Both the position numbers and the translations under genes were made by a program. The notes under the pieces were generated by a model that made no database searches, was not told the origin of the DNA, and saw only the letters and a list, made by a program, of their open reading frames with translations. From Jannaschia maritima (GTDB taxonomy: Bacteria; Pseudomonadota; Alphaproteobacteria; Rhodobacterales; Rhodobacteraceae), in contig NZ_JARGZA010000017.1 of assembly GCF_030973515.1 (NCBI RefSeq), positions 20,717-84,716 on the forward strand: a DNA stretch of 64,000 nt, read 5' to 3'. Positions 1 through 8,748 of the stretch are shown piece after piece (position 1 is the first letter of the stretch; each line of letters starts with the position of its first letter).

Positions 1-700
1 GCCCCATCCCGCCGCCGTCCAGGATCGTGGGGACCTGCAGGGCCAGCGTGAAGGCCGTCGTCACCAGCGCCAGGACCACCACGGTGCCCGAATGGCCCCG
101 CGTCGCCAGAAGCGAGTCCTGCAGCGTCATCGGCGTGTCGATGGCCGTGGCCGGCAGCACCAGCGCCAGGCGGTAGAAGACCAGCATCGCGACGAACAGC
201 ATCACCGCATAGACGATGGCATAGCCCGACGCCCCGATGATCGGCAGGACCAGCACGGCCGCCATCGTGCCCACCGCCGCCGCCGTCAGCACGGCCAGGA
301 TGCCCACCAGGATCGACCGGCCCAGATAGCCCACCGTCGCGCGCCCGTGCAGCGGGGGCACGACGCCCCGCGGCTCCTCCCCCAGCAGGACGTAGCGGTG
401 CCAGGCCACCGCGACCCACAGGACGAAGAAGACGTTCACGAGAGCCAGCAGCAGCATCCACATCGACCCCTCGGCCATCTGCGCCACGACCTCCGGATCC
501 AGGGTGGTCTGCGACGGGTCGGTCGGAAGGGGCTGGTCGGGCGTGGCCAGGCCCGTCATCGTCACCGTCGGATAGGCGGACGTCAGCCAGGCGGACAGGC
601 CGGCCAGGACGAGATACGGCAGCGCGCTGACCCGAAGGGCGGCGCCGAGGTTCTCGATCAGCAGGTTCAGGGCGCGGACGAACAGCTTCCAACCCAGCAT
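1..700 (-). CDS. Multi-pass membrane protein, C-terminus cut by the window edge
   Basis: Reading leftwards from an ATG at 698-700, 233 codons are open to the edge of the window, so the C-terminal end is missing. A strong Shine-Dalgarno (GGAGG, about 6 nt upstream) supports this start. The visible part has five strongly hydrophobic segments at about residues 20-42, 76-97, 125-150, 153-176 and 200-222. A short polar loop with WHRYVLLGEEP lies after the second segment. That loop and the topology recall uncharacterised integral membrane proteins of Rhodobacteraceae; no enzymatic motif is visible and no function is assigned. It is divergent from the PRC-barrel genes to its right. Confidence 0.75.
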   Translation of the reverse strand, partial: MLGWKLFVRALNLLIENLGAALRVSALPYLVLAGLSAWLTSAYPTVTMTGLATPDQPLPTDPSQTTLDPEVVAQMAEGSMWMLLLALVNVFFVLWVAVAWHRYVLLGEEPRGVVPPLHGRATVGYLGRSILVGILAVLTAAAVGTMAAVLVLPIIGASGYAIVYAVMLFVAMLVFYRLALVLPATAIDTPMTLQDSLLATRGHSGTVVVLALVTTAFTLALQVPTILDGGGMG

Positions 701-820
701 GGGGCACCTCCGGAGGACAGCGCAGGCCTAGGCGGGGCCGCGCCGCAGGTCAACGCGATGGGGTCTGAACCCGAACCCCGTCGCCGACGTTCGGAGGAGG
801 CAACCCAGGAAGGAACGACC

Positions 821-1273
821 ATGCCCCATCACGCGCTCCGCACCGCCACGCTGGCCCTGACGCTGTCGCTGCCCGCCGCCGCGCTGGCCGACGCGCATGC
901 CGCGGATCCCTTCGCGCCCGTCGACCTGCAATACGGGGAAAGCTATCTGGCCACGACGCTGATCGGCACCCGCGTCCACGTCACGGAGGACACGCTCGAT
1001 CCGCGCACCCCCTATCCCGCGGGCACGGTCGCGGAATGGGACGACATCGGCGAGATCGGCGACCTGATCGTCGGCGTGGACGGCAGCCTGCAGGCCGTGG
1101 TGATCGACGTGGGCGGCTTCCTGGGACTGGGCGAGAAGGAGGTCGCGGTCCAGTGGTCCAGCCTGGTCGGTGTGCGCGAGGACGACGACCCGCAGGAATA
1201 CTTCCTGGGCATGAACGCCACGCAGGCGATGCTGGAAGCCGCGCCCGAACTGGAACGCACGCCCGTCGACTGA
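821..1273 (+). CDS. Secreted PRC-barrel domain protein (first of a tandem pair)
   Basis: A 150-residue protein with a clear Sec signal peptide (about residues 1-24, cleaved near ALADA). A PRC-barrel-like domain covers about residues 35-125, with the core WDDIGEIGDL and a following VIDVGGFLGLGEKEVAV stretch. PRC barrels are small beta-barrels found in ribosome maturation (RimM), photosynthetic reaction centres and many envelope proteins of unknown role. The ATG at 821 is preceded by AGGAAGGA. The neighbour at 1358 is a paralogue sharing the same core. Export to the periplasm is inferred from the signal peptide; the ligand or partner is unknown. Confidence 0.85.
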   Translation: MPHHALRTATLALTLSLPAAALADAHAADPFAPVDLQYGESYLATTLIGTRVHVTEDTLDPRTPYPAGTVAEWDDIGEIGDLIVGVDGSLQAVVIDVGGFLGLGEKEVAVQWSSLVGVREDDDPQEYFLGMNATQAMLEAAPELERTPVD

Positions 1274-1357
1274 CGCGACCGGGCGGGGCGGGCGGGGGCG
1301 AACCATCCCGCGCGCATCGGCGTTGGGGACGGCCCTATCCCCCCGAAAGGCCCCGCC

Positions 1358-1798
1358 ATGCCAAGGCTCGCCCCCCTCGCCTGCGCCATTCTGCTGATCG
1401 CGCCGCCCGCGTTGGCGGACGGCGAGGCGACACCGTTTCCCGACGTGGATTTCGCCCATGGGCAGCAGTACCGCGCGTCCGATCTGATGGGCGTGCGCGT
1501 CCACGTCCCGCCGGCCCCCCTGGTCGATGCGGACGCCGTGACCGCCGAAGGCATCCGGACATGGGACGACATCGGCGAGATCGGGGACGTGATGATCGGC
1601 GCCGACGGCACGCTGACGGCGGTGGTCGTCGATGTCGGCGGCTTCCTCGGGCTGCGCGAGAAGGAGGTCGCCGTCGCCTGGTCCGCCCTGATTCCCGCCG
1701 CCGACGCCACGGACGGGGCGGACTTCGTCCTGGGCCTGAACGCCACCCTCGCGGACCTGGAGGCCGCGCCGGAGGTGACGGGACCGGACGGGGGGTAA
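1358..1798 (+). CDS. Secreted PRC-barrel domain protein (second of a tandem pair)
   Basis: A 146-residue protein with an N-terminal signal peptide (cleavage near ALADG) and the same PRC-barrel core as the upstream gene: WDDIGEIGDV, VVVDVGGFLGLREKEVAV and a closing LNATLADLEAAPE segment. The two proteins align over most of their length, with most divergence between the signal peptide and the core, so this is a local gene duplication. The 84-nt gap leaves room for a separate promoter or for co-transcription. Function is unknown; a periplasmic or envelope location is inferred from the signal peptide only. Confidence 0.85.
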   Translation: MPRLAPLACAILLIAPPALADGEATPFPDVDFAHGQQYRASDLMGVRVHVPPAPLVDADAVTAEGIRTWDDIGEIGDVMIGADGTLTAVVVDVGGFLGLREKEVAVAWSALIPAADATDGADFVLGLNATLADLEAAPEVTGPDGG

Positions 1799-1879
1799 TC
1801 CCGACCGCATCGATGCCATTGATCGACGACGGTTACCGTGCGTTAATGTGAAAGCATTGCAACCGACGGAGATAGGCTC

Positions 1880-2632
1880 ATGAAAACGTTCACTTTGGTC
1901 GCCACGCTCGCCACCGGGTTGCTGCCTGCCGCCGCGCATGCCGTGACCGGCAGCGCATCGGCTTTCGGCGAGGTCGTTTTCCTGAACGCGACCGGAGGCT
2001 TCGTTTCGGTCACGAAGCAGGAGACGTCGTTCGACGCGGACAACTTCTTCGGTGGCGACGCCGATGTCTCGACCTTCCGGATCGAAACCGATGCCGCCAA
2101 TCCGGACCGGCTCGTAGGCGACCTCCGGATCGACGGACGGGCGGGCGAGATCCCACCGGACCGCGATTTCGATCCCCGCTTCGGCAGCGTCTCATCCTCC
2201 GCGAGCGTGGTCCAGACGTTGACGATCAGCCGCGACGACGTCGGCACAGATTCGATCGAGGCATTCTTTCGCGCGTCCTATTCCGTCGATGCGGTCTTGG
2301 CGGGCATCGGCTTGGGAACCACGCAGGGCATGGCGACGGCAGTCGCCACGCTGACCGGCCCGAGCGGGGATATCTTCTCGGACACGATCGAACTGAACCT
2401 GTCCGATCCCAACGGCAACGGTAAGTCCGATAGCGACATCCGCTTCAGCACGATCCTCGGCGTCGCCCCTCCGGGCGGCACGGTCGATGCGACGTTCACT
2501 CTGACGACGTCCGTCAGCCTGGACCTCGCTGCGGTCCAGACCGACGACACGCCCGTCATCCCCCTGCCCGCCGCGGGCTGGCTGCTGCTGGCCGGCCTGG
2601 GCGGCCTGGCCGCGATGCGCCGCCGCGCCTGA
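1880..2632 (+). CDS. VPLPA-CTERM sorting-domain surface protein
   Basis: A 250-residue protein with an N-terminal signal peptide (about residues 1-22, ending AHA) and a beta-rich, Asp/Ser/Thr-rich central region. At the extreme C-terminus is the tripartite sorting signal: VIPLPAAGW, a hydrophobic helix LLLAGLGGLAAM, then RRRA. This PLPA + transmembrane + Arg cluster is the VPLPA-CTERM signal, a PEP-CTERM variant known from Rhodobacteraceae and handled by a dedicated exosortase. No exosortase gene lies in this window, so processing must act in trans. The mature protein is predicted to reach the outer surface or the exopolysaccharide matrix. A second such protein sits at 10517. The central part has no recognised domain. 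Confidence 0.85.
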   Translation: MKTFTLVATLATGLLPAAAHAVTGSASAFGEVVFLNATGGFVSVTKQETSFDADNFFGGDADVSTFRIETDAANPDRLVGDLRIDGRAGEIPPDRDFDPRFGSVSSSASVVQTLTISRDDVGTDSIEAFFRASYSVDAVLAGIGLGTTQGMATAVATLTGPSGDIFSDTIELNLSDPNGNGKSDSDIRFSTILGVAPPGGTVDATFTLTTSVSLDLAAVQTDDTPVIPLPAAGWLLLAGLGGLAAMRRRA

Positions 2633-2635
2633 CGC

Positions 2636-2653
2636 GGCCCCGCCTTGCGGGCC
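2636..2653 (+). terminator. Weak hairpin after the VPLPA-CTERM gene
   Basis: GGCCC at 2636-2640 pairs with GGGCC at 2649-2653, extended by GC/GC with one bulged C and a 3-nt loop. It begins 4 nt after the stop codon and precedes argG. There is no U-tract, so it could be a weak terminator or simply chance pairing in GC-rich DNA. Confidence 0.3.
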
Positions 2654-2698
2654 TCCGCCGGTTGTCCTAACGCGGCGGGCGACATGACGGAGGCCCCC

Positions 2699-3925
2699 AT
2701 GGACGCGCCCAAGACGGTCGTGCTCGCCTATTCCGGCGGGCTCGACACCTCGATCATCCTGAAGTGGCTGCAAACAGAATACGACTGCGAGGTCGTGACC
2801 TTCACCGCCGATCTGGGCCAGGGCGAGGAGTTGGAGCCCGCGCGCCGGAAGGCCGAGATGATGGGCGCCAAGGCCGTCTACATCGAGGATCTGCGCGAGG
2901 AGTTCGTGCGCGACTTCGTGTTCCCGATGTTCCGCGCGAACGCGCTGTACGAAGGATTGTACCTGTTGGGCACGTCGATCGCGCGCCCCCTGATCTCGAA
3001 GCGGCTGGTCGAGATCGCGGCCGCCGAAGGCGCGGACGCCGTGGCGCACGGGGCCACGGGCAAGGGCAACGATCAGGTCCGGTTCGAGTTGGCCGCCTAT
3101 GCGCTCGACCCCGACATCCGCGTGATCGCGCCCTGGCGGGAATGGGACCTGTCCAGCCGCACGAAGCTGATCGACTTCGCCGAGAAGAATCAGATCCCCA
3201 TCGCCAAGGACAAGCGCGGGGAAGCGCCGTTCAGCGTGGACGCGAACCTCCTGCACACGTCGTCCGAAGGCAAGGTGCTGGAGGATCCGTCGCAGGAGGC
3301 GCCCGACTACGTCCTGCAGCGCATCACCCGCCCCGAGGACGCGCCCGACGAGGCGCGGATGGTCGAGGTGACGTTCGAGCGCGGCGACGCGACCGCCATC
3401 GACGGCGAGGCGATGTCCCCCGCCGCGATCCTGACGCGGCTGAACGAACTTGGCGCCACGCACGGCATCGGCATCCTGGATCTGGTCGAGAACCGCTTCG
3501 TCGGCATGAAGTCGCGCGGCATCTATGAGACGCCGGGCGGCACGATCCTTCTGGAAGCCCATCGGGGGATCGAGCAGATCACGCTCGATTCCGGCGCGGG
3601 CCACCTGAAGGACAGCATCATGCCCCGCTATGCGGAGCTGATCTATAACGGGTTCTGGTTCTCGCCGGAGCGCGAGATGCTGCAGGCCCTGATCGACAAG
3701 AGCCAGGAGCACGTAACTGGGACGGTGCGCCTGAAGCTCTACAAGGGCTCCGCCCGCGTGGTGGCGCGGTGGTCCGATCATAGCCTCTATTCCGAGGCCC
3801 ACGTCACGTTCGAGGACGACGCCGGCGCCTACGACCAGGCGGACGCGAAGGGGTTCATCCACCTCAACGCCTTGCGCCTGAAGCTGGTGGCGAACCGCAA
3901 CAAGCGCGTCGGGTCGGGGGGATGA
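2699..3925 (+). CDS. argG: Argininosuccinate synthase
   Basis: Catalyses ATP-dependent condensation of citrulline and aspartate to argininosuccinate, the penultimate step of arginine synthesis, in the cytoplasm. The 408-residue product has the expected length for the bacterial enzyme. The PP-loop AYSGGLDTS (about residues 10-18) binds ATP, and the family blocks [23 protein letters not shown] and [11 protein letters not shown] follow. The ATG at 2699 is chosen because GGAGG lies exactly 5 nt upstream; an in-frame ATG at 2684 would place this Shine-Dalgarno inside the gene. It is a single gene, convergent with the fasciclin gene 35 nt downstream. Confidence 0.97.
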   Translation: MDAPKTVVLAYSGGLDTSIILKWLQTEYDCEVVTFTADLGQGEELEPARRKAEMMGAKAVYIEDLREEFVRDFVFPMFRANALYEGLYLLGTSIARPLISKRLVEIAAAEGADAVAHGATGKGNDQVRFELAAYALDPDIRVIAPWREWDLSSRTKLIDFAEKNQIPIAKDKRGEAPFSVDANLLHTSSEGKVLEDPSQEAPDYVLQRITRPEDAPDEARMVEVTFERGDATAIDGEAMSPAAILTRLNELGATHGIGILDLVENRFVGMKSRGIYETPGGTILLEAHRGIEQITLDSGAGHLKDSIMPRYAELIYNGFWFSPEREMLQALIDKSQEHVTGTVRLKLYKGSARVVARWSDHSLYSEAHVTFEDDAGAYDQADAKGFIHLNALRLKLVANRNKRVGSGG

Positions 3926-3959
3926 CGGCCCGGCCCGGATGGGGCCGCGCCATGCACGA

Positions 3960-4445
3960 TCACATCGGCAGGAAGGCCGTGTCGATCACGTGGACGGTGA
4001 TGTTGCCCAACGTCAGGTCGGGCGTCACGACGGTCGCCATCGCGTCTTCCGACGGGCCGACCGTGACGGTGTCGCCTTCGACCATGACCGTCAGCATGCC
4101 GCCGCCCAGCGTCTCGACCTGGGTCGAACCACCTTCGGACTCGGCCAGCTCGATCACGTCGGCCGCCATCAGGGTGCCGGTCACGGCGTAGCCCTGGATC
4201 ACGCTCGCAAGGCGCTCGGTGTCGCCCAGCAACTCGTTCAGCGCGTCCTCCGGTACGCCCGAGACGGCGTCGTTCGTCGGCACGAAGACCGTGACGGGGC
4301 CACCCGAAACGAGCGTCTCCACCACGCCGGCGGTCTCGGCGGCGTCGACGGCGGTTCCGACTTCCTCGGGGATGTCCTGGGCAAAGGCGGGGCCTGCGAA
4401 CGCCACGCCGATGGCGCAGGCGGCGGTCAGGATTTGCGTTCTCAT
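3960..4445 (-). CDS. Secreted fasciclin (FAS1) domain protein
   Basis: A 161-residue protein with a signal peptide (MRTQ...AFAQ, about residues 1-22) followed by one FAS1 domain covering nearly all of the rest. Visible FAS1 landmarks are the VFVPTNDA block (H1 region), a central VIQGYAVTGTLMAADV segment, and the closing NITVHVIDTAFLP (H2-like). FAS1 domains mediate adhesion or matrix contacts in the envelope. The ATG at 4443-4445 is preferred over upstream in-frame starts because it begins the signal peptide and follows a GGAG. It is a free-standing gene convergent with argG; the binding partner is unknown. Confidence 0.88.
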   Translation of the reverse strand: MRTQILTAACAIGVAFAGPAFAQDIPEEVGTAVDAAETAGVVETLVSGGPVTVFVPTNDAVSGVPEDALNELLGDTERLASVIQGYAVTGTLMAADVIELAESEGGSTQVETLGGGMLTVMVEGDTVTVGPSEDAMATVVTPDLTLGNITVHVIDTAFLPM

Positions 4446-4754
4446 ATCGATCTCCATCTCGATTGACGACGTCACGGAGCAACCGGAAGCCGGTCCCCCC
4501 ACGGCCGTTAACCAGTTAGGCGGTGGCGATTTTCCTTCCAGAAGAGTTCGCCGCCCTGCGACAACGCGGCCCGTTCCGGACCACCGGGATCATCTTCGAT
4601 CCCTGTTTTCCTTGGCATGGCGGGCCTTCGGCCGGCGCGGGACGATCGGCCTATTCCCGCCGATCGCCTGCCGCCACGAAGATGTCGCGCTTGTGCCGCA
4701 TGCGGACCGCTCGAAGGAAGCGTAAAGGTCCGGACGGGGGCCAGGAGGGTGACG

Positions 4755-5852
4755 ATGGCGACAGACTACGTCGCGCGGGCGCGCGACAAGGCCGCGGCAG
4801 ACGACAGGGGGGCCGTGGAGGCCGTCCGCTTCGACGGGACCGCGCGGGAATACTTCGGCATCTGGATCGTGAACCTGCTCCTGTCGGTCGTGACGCTGGG
4901 GATCTATTCGGCCTGGGCGAAGGTGCGCACCCAGACGTACATTCTTCGGAACACCTCCATCGGGGGGCGCCGCTTCGACTATCACGCCACGGGCGGGCAG
5001 ATCCTGAAGGGGCGGCTGATCGTCGTCGGCGCGCTCGTCGCGATCTCGATCCTCACGGCCGCGGTGCCGCTGGCGATCCTGCTGTTCTACGTGGCGGCGA
5101 TCTTCGTTTTCCCCTTGCTGATCGTCCGCGCGCTCAAGTTCAACGCGCGCAACACCAGCTGGTCCAACGTCCGCTTCGACTTCCAGGGCAGCTATGGCGG
5201 CGCGATGCGGGTGTATATCGGCATCCCGATCCTGGTCGCGCTGTCGCTCTACACGGCCTGGCCGTTCCTGACCCGGGCCCGTCAGCGCTTCTTCGTCGAG
5301 AACCACCGGCTGGGCGACCGGGCCTTCGCGTTCGAGAAGGGGATCGGCGGATACTACCTGGCGTTCCTGATCGCCGCGGGCATCGCGGTGATCGGCATGG
5401 TCGCGTTCACGATCCTCTTCGGCGGCGCCCTGACCGCCACGTTCGACCGCATGGCCGACGGGGGAACGGAGGAGCCGGTGATCGAGATCTTCGGCATCTA
5501 CCTGGCGCTCTTCCTGATCGGCACGCCCGTCGCGATGGTGTACCGCGCGATGGCGCGCAACCTGATGTACGACGGCACGACCCTGCAGGACGGTCACCGC
5601 TTCGAATCCCGGGTCCGCCCGGCCCGGCTGGTCTGGATCGCGGTGTCGAACGCGGTGGCCGTCGTCCTGACCCTGGGGCTGGCCCTGCCCTGGGCGCGGA
5701 TCCGCATGACGGCCTATCTGGCGCGTTGTACGACGGTCCACCCGAACGGCGCCTTCGACGACATCGCCGGCCGGATCGAGGAAGACAACCGCGCGATCGG
5801 CGACGCCTATTCCGACATCGAGGGGCTGGACATCGGTGGCGTCGGAATCTGA
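4755..5852 (+). CDS. DUF898 (YjgN-family) membrane protein
   Basis: A 365-residue integral membrane protein whose length and layout match DUF898/YjgN. It shows repeated helical pairs and two copies of a motif with aromatic/basic ends: GIYSAWAKVRTQTYI near residue 50 and GLALPWARIRMTAYL near 310. Between them are several hydrophobic segments and RNTSWSNVRFDFQGSYGGA. The ATG at 4755 follows AGGAGG with ideal spacing. The stop overlaps the start of the M48 peptidase by 17 bp, a pairing that suggests a shared transcript and a joint envelope function. The molecular role of DUF898 is not established. Confidence 0.87.
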   Translation: MATDYVARARDKAAADDRGAVEAVRFDGTAREYFGIWIVNLLLSVVTLGIYSAWAKVRTQTYILRNTSIGGRRFDYHATGGQILKGRLIVVGALVAISILTAAVPLAILLFYVAAIFVFPLLIVRALKFNARNTSWSNVRFDFQGSYGGAMRVYIGIPILVALSLYTAWPFLTRARQRFFVENHRLGDRAFAFEKGIGGYYLAFLIAAGIAVIGMVAFTILFGGALTATFDRMADGGTEEPVIEIFGIYLALFLIGTPVAMVYRAMARNLMYDGTTLQDGHRFESRVRPARLVWIAVSNAVAVVLTLGLALPWARIRMTAYLARCTTVHPNGAFDDIAGRIEEDNRAIGDAYSDIEGLDIGGVGI

Positions 5853-6867
5853 CCTCCGCGCGCTGGACGGGCGGGCCTATCCGCCCGACCACGCGCACGA
5901 GACGCCGGCCCGCCTAATCCTGGACGGCGACGCCGTCCGGTTGGAGGACGCGGCCGGGACGGTGCTGCGGACGGCGCCCCGGACCGGGATCGTCCTGGAA
6001 CCGGCCCTGGGCCGGACGGAGCGGACCATCCGCCTGCCCGACGGGACGCTGTTCCTGACCCGCGACCCCGGCCTGGCCCATGCCTTCGACGACGACGGGG
6101 GGCTCCTGCACCTGCTGGAATCGCTGCGCGGGCCGCGCCTGCTGGCCGTGGCCTTGGGCACGCTCGTGGCGACCGCGGTGCTCCTGCGGGTGGCGGTGCC
6201 CGTGCTCGTGACGCTGGCCGTCTGGCTGACCCCGCCCGCGCTGGTCCGCCAGCTGGACGCGGGATCGCTGCAGGCGATCGATGCGCTGATGATGGACGAC
6301 ACCCGGCTGCCGGCGGACGACCGCGCCTGGGTGTCGGCCCTCTTTGACGACCTGCGCGCGGCGGCCCCGCCCCCGCCGCGGGGCGCGCGCGACGTCCTGC
6401 TGTTCCGGGACATGGGGGGCACGCCCAACGCCTTCGCCCTGCCCGGCGGCACCGTCGTCGTGACCGACGGCCTGGTCGACGCGCTGCGCGACGACCCAGA
6501 CGCCCTGGCGGGCGTCATCGCGCACGAGTTGGCCCATGTCCGCGAACGCCACGGCCTGCACGGGCTGTACCGGGCGCTGGGGATCTATGCGATGCTGTCG
6601 CTCCTGGTGGGCGATCCCGGACCGGTCCTCGACAGCCTCCTGCTCGAAGGGAACACCCTGCTGCAGCTGGCCGGCACCCGCGCCGCCGAGCGGGACGCGG
6701 ATGCCGGCGCCGTGCCGATCCTGCGCGCCGCGGGCTACGATCCGGACGGCCTGGCGCGGTTCCTCGACGACATCGCGGACCGCTACGGCGACGGCGGCGG
6801 CTGGTGGTCCACCCACCCCGCCAGCAGCGAACGCGCCCGCGACCTGCGCGACGCCATCCGGCGCTAG
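5836..6867 (+). CDS. M48 family zinc metallopeptidase (membrane-anchored)
   Basis: A 343-residue protein starting at GTG 5836, inside the end of the DUF898 gene. The first ~90 residues are a soluble domain, followed by a hydrophobic stretch at about 95-130 that should anchor it in the inner membrane. The peptidase domain follows. HELAH (His230, Glu231, His234) is the HEXXH zinc site, and the third ligand is probably the Glu in RAAERDADAG, typical of M48 proteins such as BepA/LoiP. M48 enzymes act in envelope protein quality control. The translational overlap with DUF898 suggests they work together; the substrate is unknown. Confidence 0.88.
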   Translation: MASESDLRALDGRAYPPDHAHETPARLILDGDAVRLEDAAGTVLRTAPRTGIVLEPALGRTERTIRLPDGTLFLTRDPGLAHAFDDDGGLLHLLESLRGPRLLAVALGTLVATAVLLRVAVPVLVTLAVWLTPPALVRQLDAGSLQAIDALMMDDTRLPADDRAWVSALFDDLRAAAPPPPRGARDVLLFRDMGGTPNAFALPGGTVVVTDGLVDALRDDPDALAGVIAHELAHVRERHGLHGLYRALGIYAMLSLLVGDPGPVLDSLLLEGNTLLQLAGTRAAERDADAGAVPILRAAGYDPDGLARFLDDIADRYGDGGGWWSTHPASSERARDLRDAIRR

Positions 6868-6994
6868 GGTCCCGCGATCGCGGGACGGGGCCGGCCCGAC
6901 ACCCCCATCGGGGCGGCGCGACCGCACCGCCCGCCTTGACCCCGGCGCCCCCGCCCCGGACCATGCCGCCGAAGCCCCGTCGAAAGGCCGTCCC

Positions 6995-8047
6995 CTGCGC
7001 CGCATCGCCCCCATCGCGCTGACCTTCGCCGTGGGCGCCGCCGGAACGGCGGCCTTCGTCGCGCTGGCCCTGCCGCTGCCGTTCCTTCTGGGGCCCCTGT
7101 TCGGTTGCCTGCTGGCCGCCCTCGCGGGCCTGAAGCTGGGCGCCTGGGGCCCGCTGACCGACGCGATGCGCACGATCCTGGGCGTCGCGATCGGCGCGTC
7201 CTTCACGCCCGCGCTCCTGGAGCAGCTGCCGTCGATGGCGCTGTCGCTGACCCTGTCCGCGCTGTTCCTCGTGGCCGCGGGGGTGGCGGGCTATCCCTAT
7301 CTCCGCCGGGTGTGCGGGTTCGATCCCGCCACGGCCTTCTACGCGGCGATGCCGGGCGGGCTGCAGGACATGCTGCTCTTCGGGCAGGAGGCCGGGGGCG
7401 ACGCGCGCGCCCTGTCGCTCCTGCACGCCACGCGCGTCCTGCTGATCGTCAGCATCGTGCCCGCCATCCTGGCCACCGCCTATGCGATCGACCTGACGCA
7501 GGCGCCGGGCGCACCCGCCCGCGACGTGGCGCCCGCGCAACTGGCGATCATGGCCGCCGCGGGCCTGGCGGGGTGGCGCGTCGCCCGGCGCGCGGGCCTG
7601 TTCGGGGCGTCGATCCTGGGGCCCATGATCGTGACCGGCGCCCTGTCCCTGGGGGGCGTCGTCCAGCAGCGGCCCCCGGCGGAGGCGATCCAGGCCGCGC
7701 AGTTCTTCATCGGCATCGTGGTGGGCGTGAAGTACACCGGCATCACCGTGGCCGAGATGCGGAGGGTCCTGCTGGCGGGGCTGGGTCACGGCGCCATCCT
7801 GGCCGTCCTGGCCGCGATCTTCGCGGAGGCCGCGGTCCTCCTGGGCCTGGCCCGGCCGCTCGACGCGATCCTGGCCTTCTCGCCCGGCGGGCAAGCCGAG
7901 ATGGCGGTCATGGCCATCGTCGCGGGCGCCGACGTGGCCTACGTGGTCGCGCACCACGTCCTGCGCATCGTGCTGGTCATCACCTGCGCGCCGCTGGTGT
8001 TCCGCTGGCTGCGGGGACCGCCGCCCGGGCCGCCCACGCCCCCGTGA
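6995..8047 (+). CDS. AbrB family membrane protein, start uncertain
   Basis: About 350 residues with the duplicated transmembrane architecture of the AbrB family. Each half has a LPFLLGPLFG-like or FGASILGPMIVTGALS-like helix and a Gly/Pro-rich motif (AAMPGGLQDML in the first half, FSPGGQAEMAVMA in the second). AbrB members have been annotated as putative ammonia monooxygenases, but they are transporter-like and have no proven enzyme activity. No ATG, GTG or TTG lies in frame before the first helix. A CTG at 6995 has GAAAGG 7 nt upstream and is used here. An ATG at 6963 is in another frame and would join after one added base in the C-run 6992-6995, so a frameshift is a real alternative. Confidence 0.75.
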   Translation: MRRIAPIALTFAVGAAGTAAFVALALPLPFLLGPLFGCLLAALAGLKLGAWGPLTDAMRTILGVAIGASFTPALLEQLPSMALSLTLSALFLVAAGVAGYPYLRRVCGFDPATAFYAAMPGGLQDMLLFGQEAGGDARALSLLHATRVLLIVSIVPAILATAYAIDLTQAPGAPARDVAPAQLAIMAAAGLAGWRVARRAGLFGASILGPMIVTGALSLGGVVQQRPPAEAIQAAQFFIGIVVGVKYTGITVAEMRRVLLAGLGHGAILAVLAAIFAEAAVLLGLARPLDAILAFSPGGQAEMAVMAIVAGADVAYVVAHHVLRIVLVITCAPLVFRWLRGPPPGPPTPP

Positions 8048-8093
8048 ACGATCGTCACTGGCGATCCGGCCCGCCGCGCACCATCTAGGGGGC

Positions 8094-8720
8094 ATGGACA
8101 CCAAACGCCTCCTCCCCGCCCTCGCCGCGGCGCTGCTGACAGCCGCCCCTGCCACGCACGCCGCCGAAGCGATCTTCGCGGGCGGCTGCTTCTGGTGCGT
8201 CGAAGCCGACTTCGAGAAGGTCCCCGGCGTCGGCGACGCCGTGTCGGGCTTCACGGGCGGCACGACGCCGGACCCGGTCTATCGCGACTCGGGCGACCAC
8301 ATTGAGGCCGTGCGCATCCCGTTCGACGAGGGGACCGTCGACTATGCGCAGCTGGTCCACATGTTCCTACGCTCCATCGACCCGCTCGACGCGGGCGGGC
8401 AGTTCTGCGACCGCGGGCGGGAATACACCACCGCGATCTTCGCCACGACGCCTGAACAGGCCAGCATCGCACGCGACGCGGTCGCCCGGGCGGAGGCCGA
8501 TCTGGGCCGATCCATCGTGACCCCCGTGCTCGACGCCAGCCGCTTCTATCCCGTCGACGAGTATCATCAGGACTACTACAAGTCCGACGAGCGCATCGCG
8601 TTCTCGTCCGTAGGCCTCGCCGTGCCCAAGAGCGTGGCCTACGAACGTTACCGCGACCGCTGCGGACGCGACCAGCGCGTGCGCGCGGTCTGGGGCGACG
8701 CCGCGCCCTTCGCGGGCTAG
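8094..8720 (+). CDS. msrA: Peptide-methionine (S)-S-oxide reductase MsrA, exported form
   Basis: Reduces methionine-S-sulfoxide in proteins back to methionine. The active-site motif GGCFWCVEADF is plain, with catalytic Cys32 and the second Cys35. The family blocks VSGFTGG, HIEAVRIPFD, DRGREYTTAIF and EYHQDYY follow in order. An N-terminal signal peptide (about residues 1-24) directs this copy to the periplasm, unlike the cytosolic form. One more Cys near the C-terminus (DRCGRD) could act as resolving cysteine. It stands alone between the AbrB-like gene and the convergent LysR gene. Confidence 0.95.
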   Translation: MDTKRLLPALAAALLTAAPATHAAEAIFAGGCFWCVEADFEKVPGVGDAVSGFTGGTTPDPVYRDSGDHIEAVRIPFDEGTVDYAQLVHMFLRSIDPLDAGGQFCDRGREYTTAIFATTPEQASIARDAVARAEADLGRSIVTPVLDASRFYPVDEYHQDYYKSDERIAFSSVGLAVPKSVAYERYRDRCGRDQRVRAVWGDAAPFAG

Positions 8721-8748
8721 GCCGGGCGGGACCCCGGCGGGGCGGCGG

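Noticed and set aside
4502..4700. Upstream extension of the DUF898 gene to an in-frame ATG at 4617
   Set aside because: The extra 46 residues are Arg/Pro/Cys-rich without family match, whereas ATG 4755 has an ideal AGGAGG.
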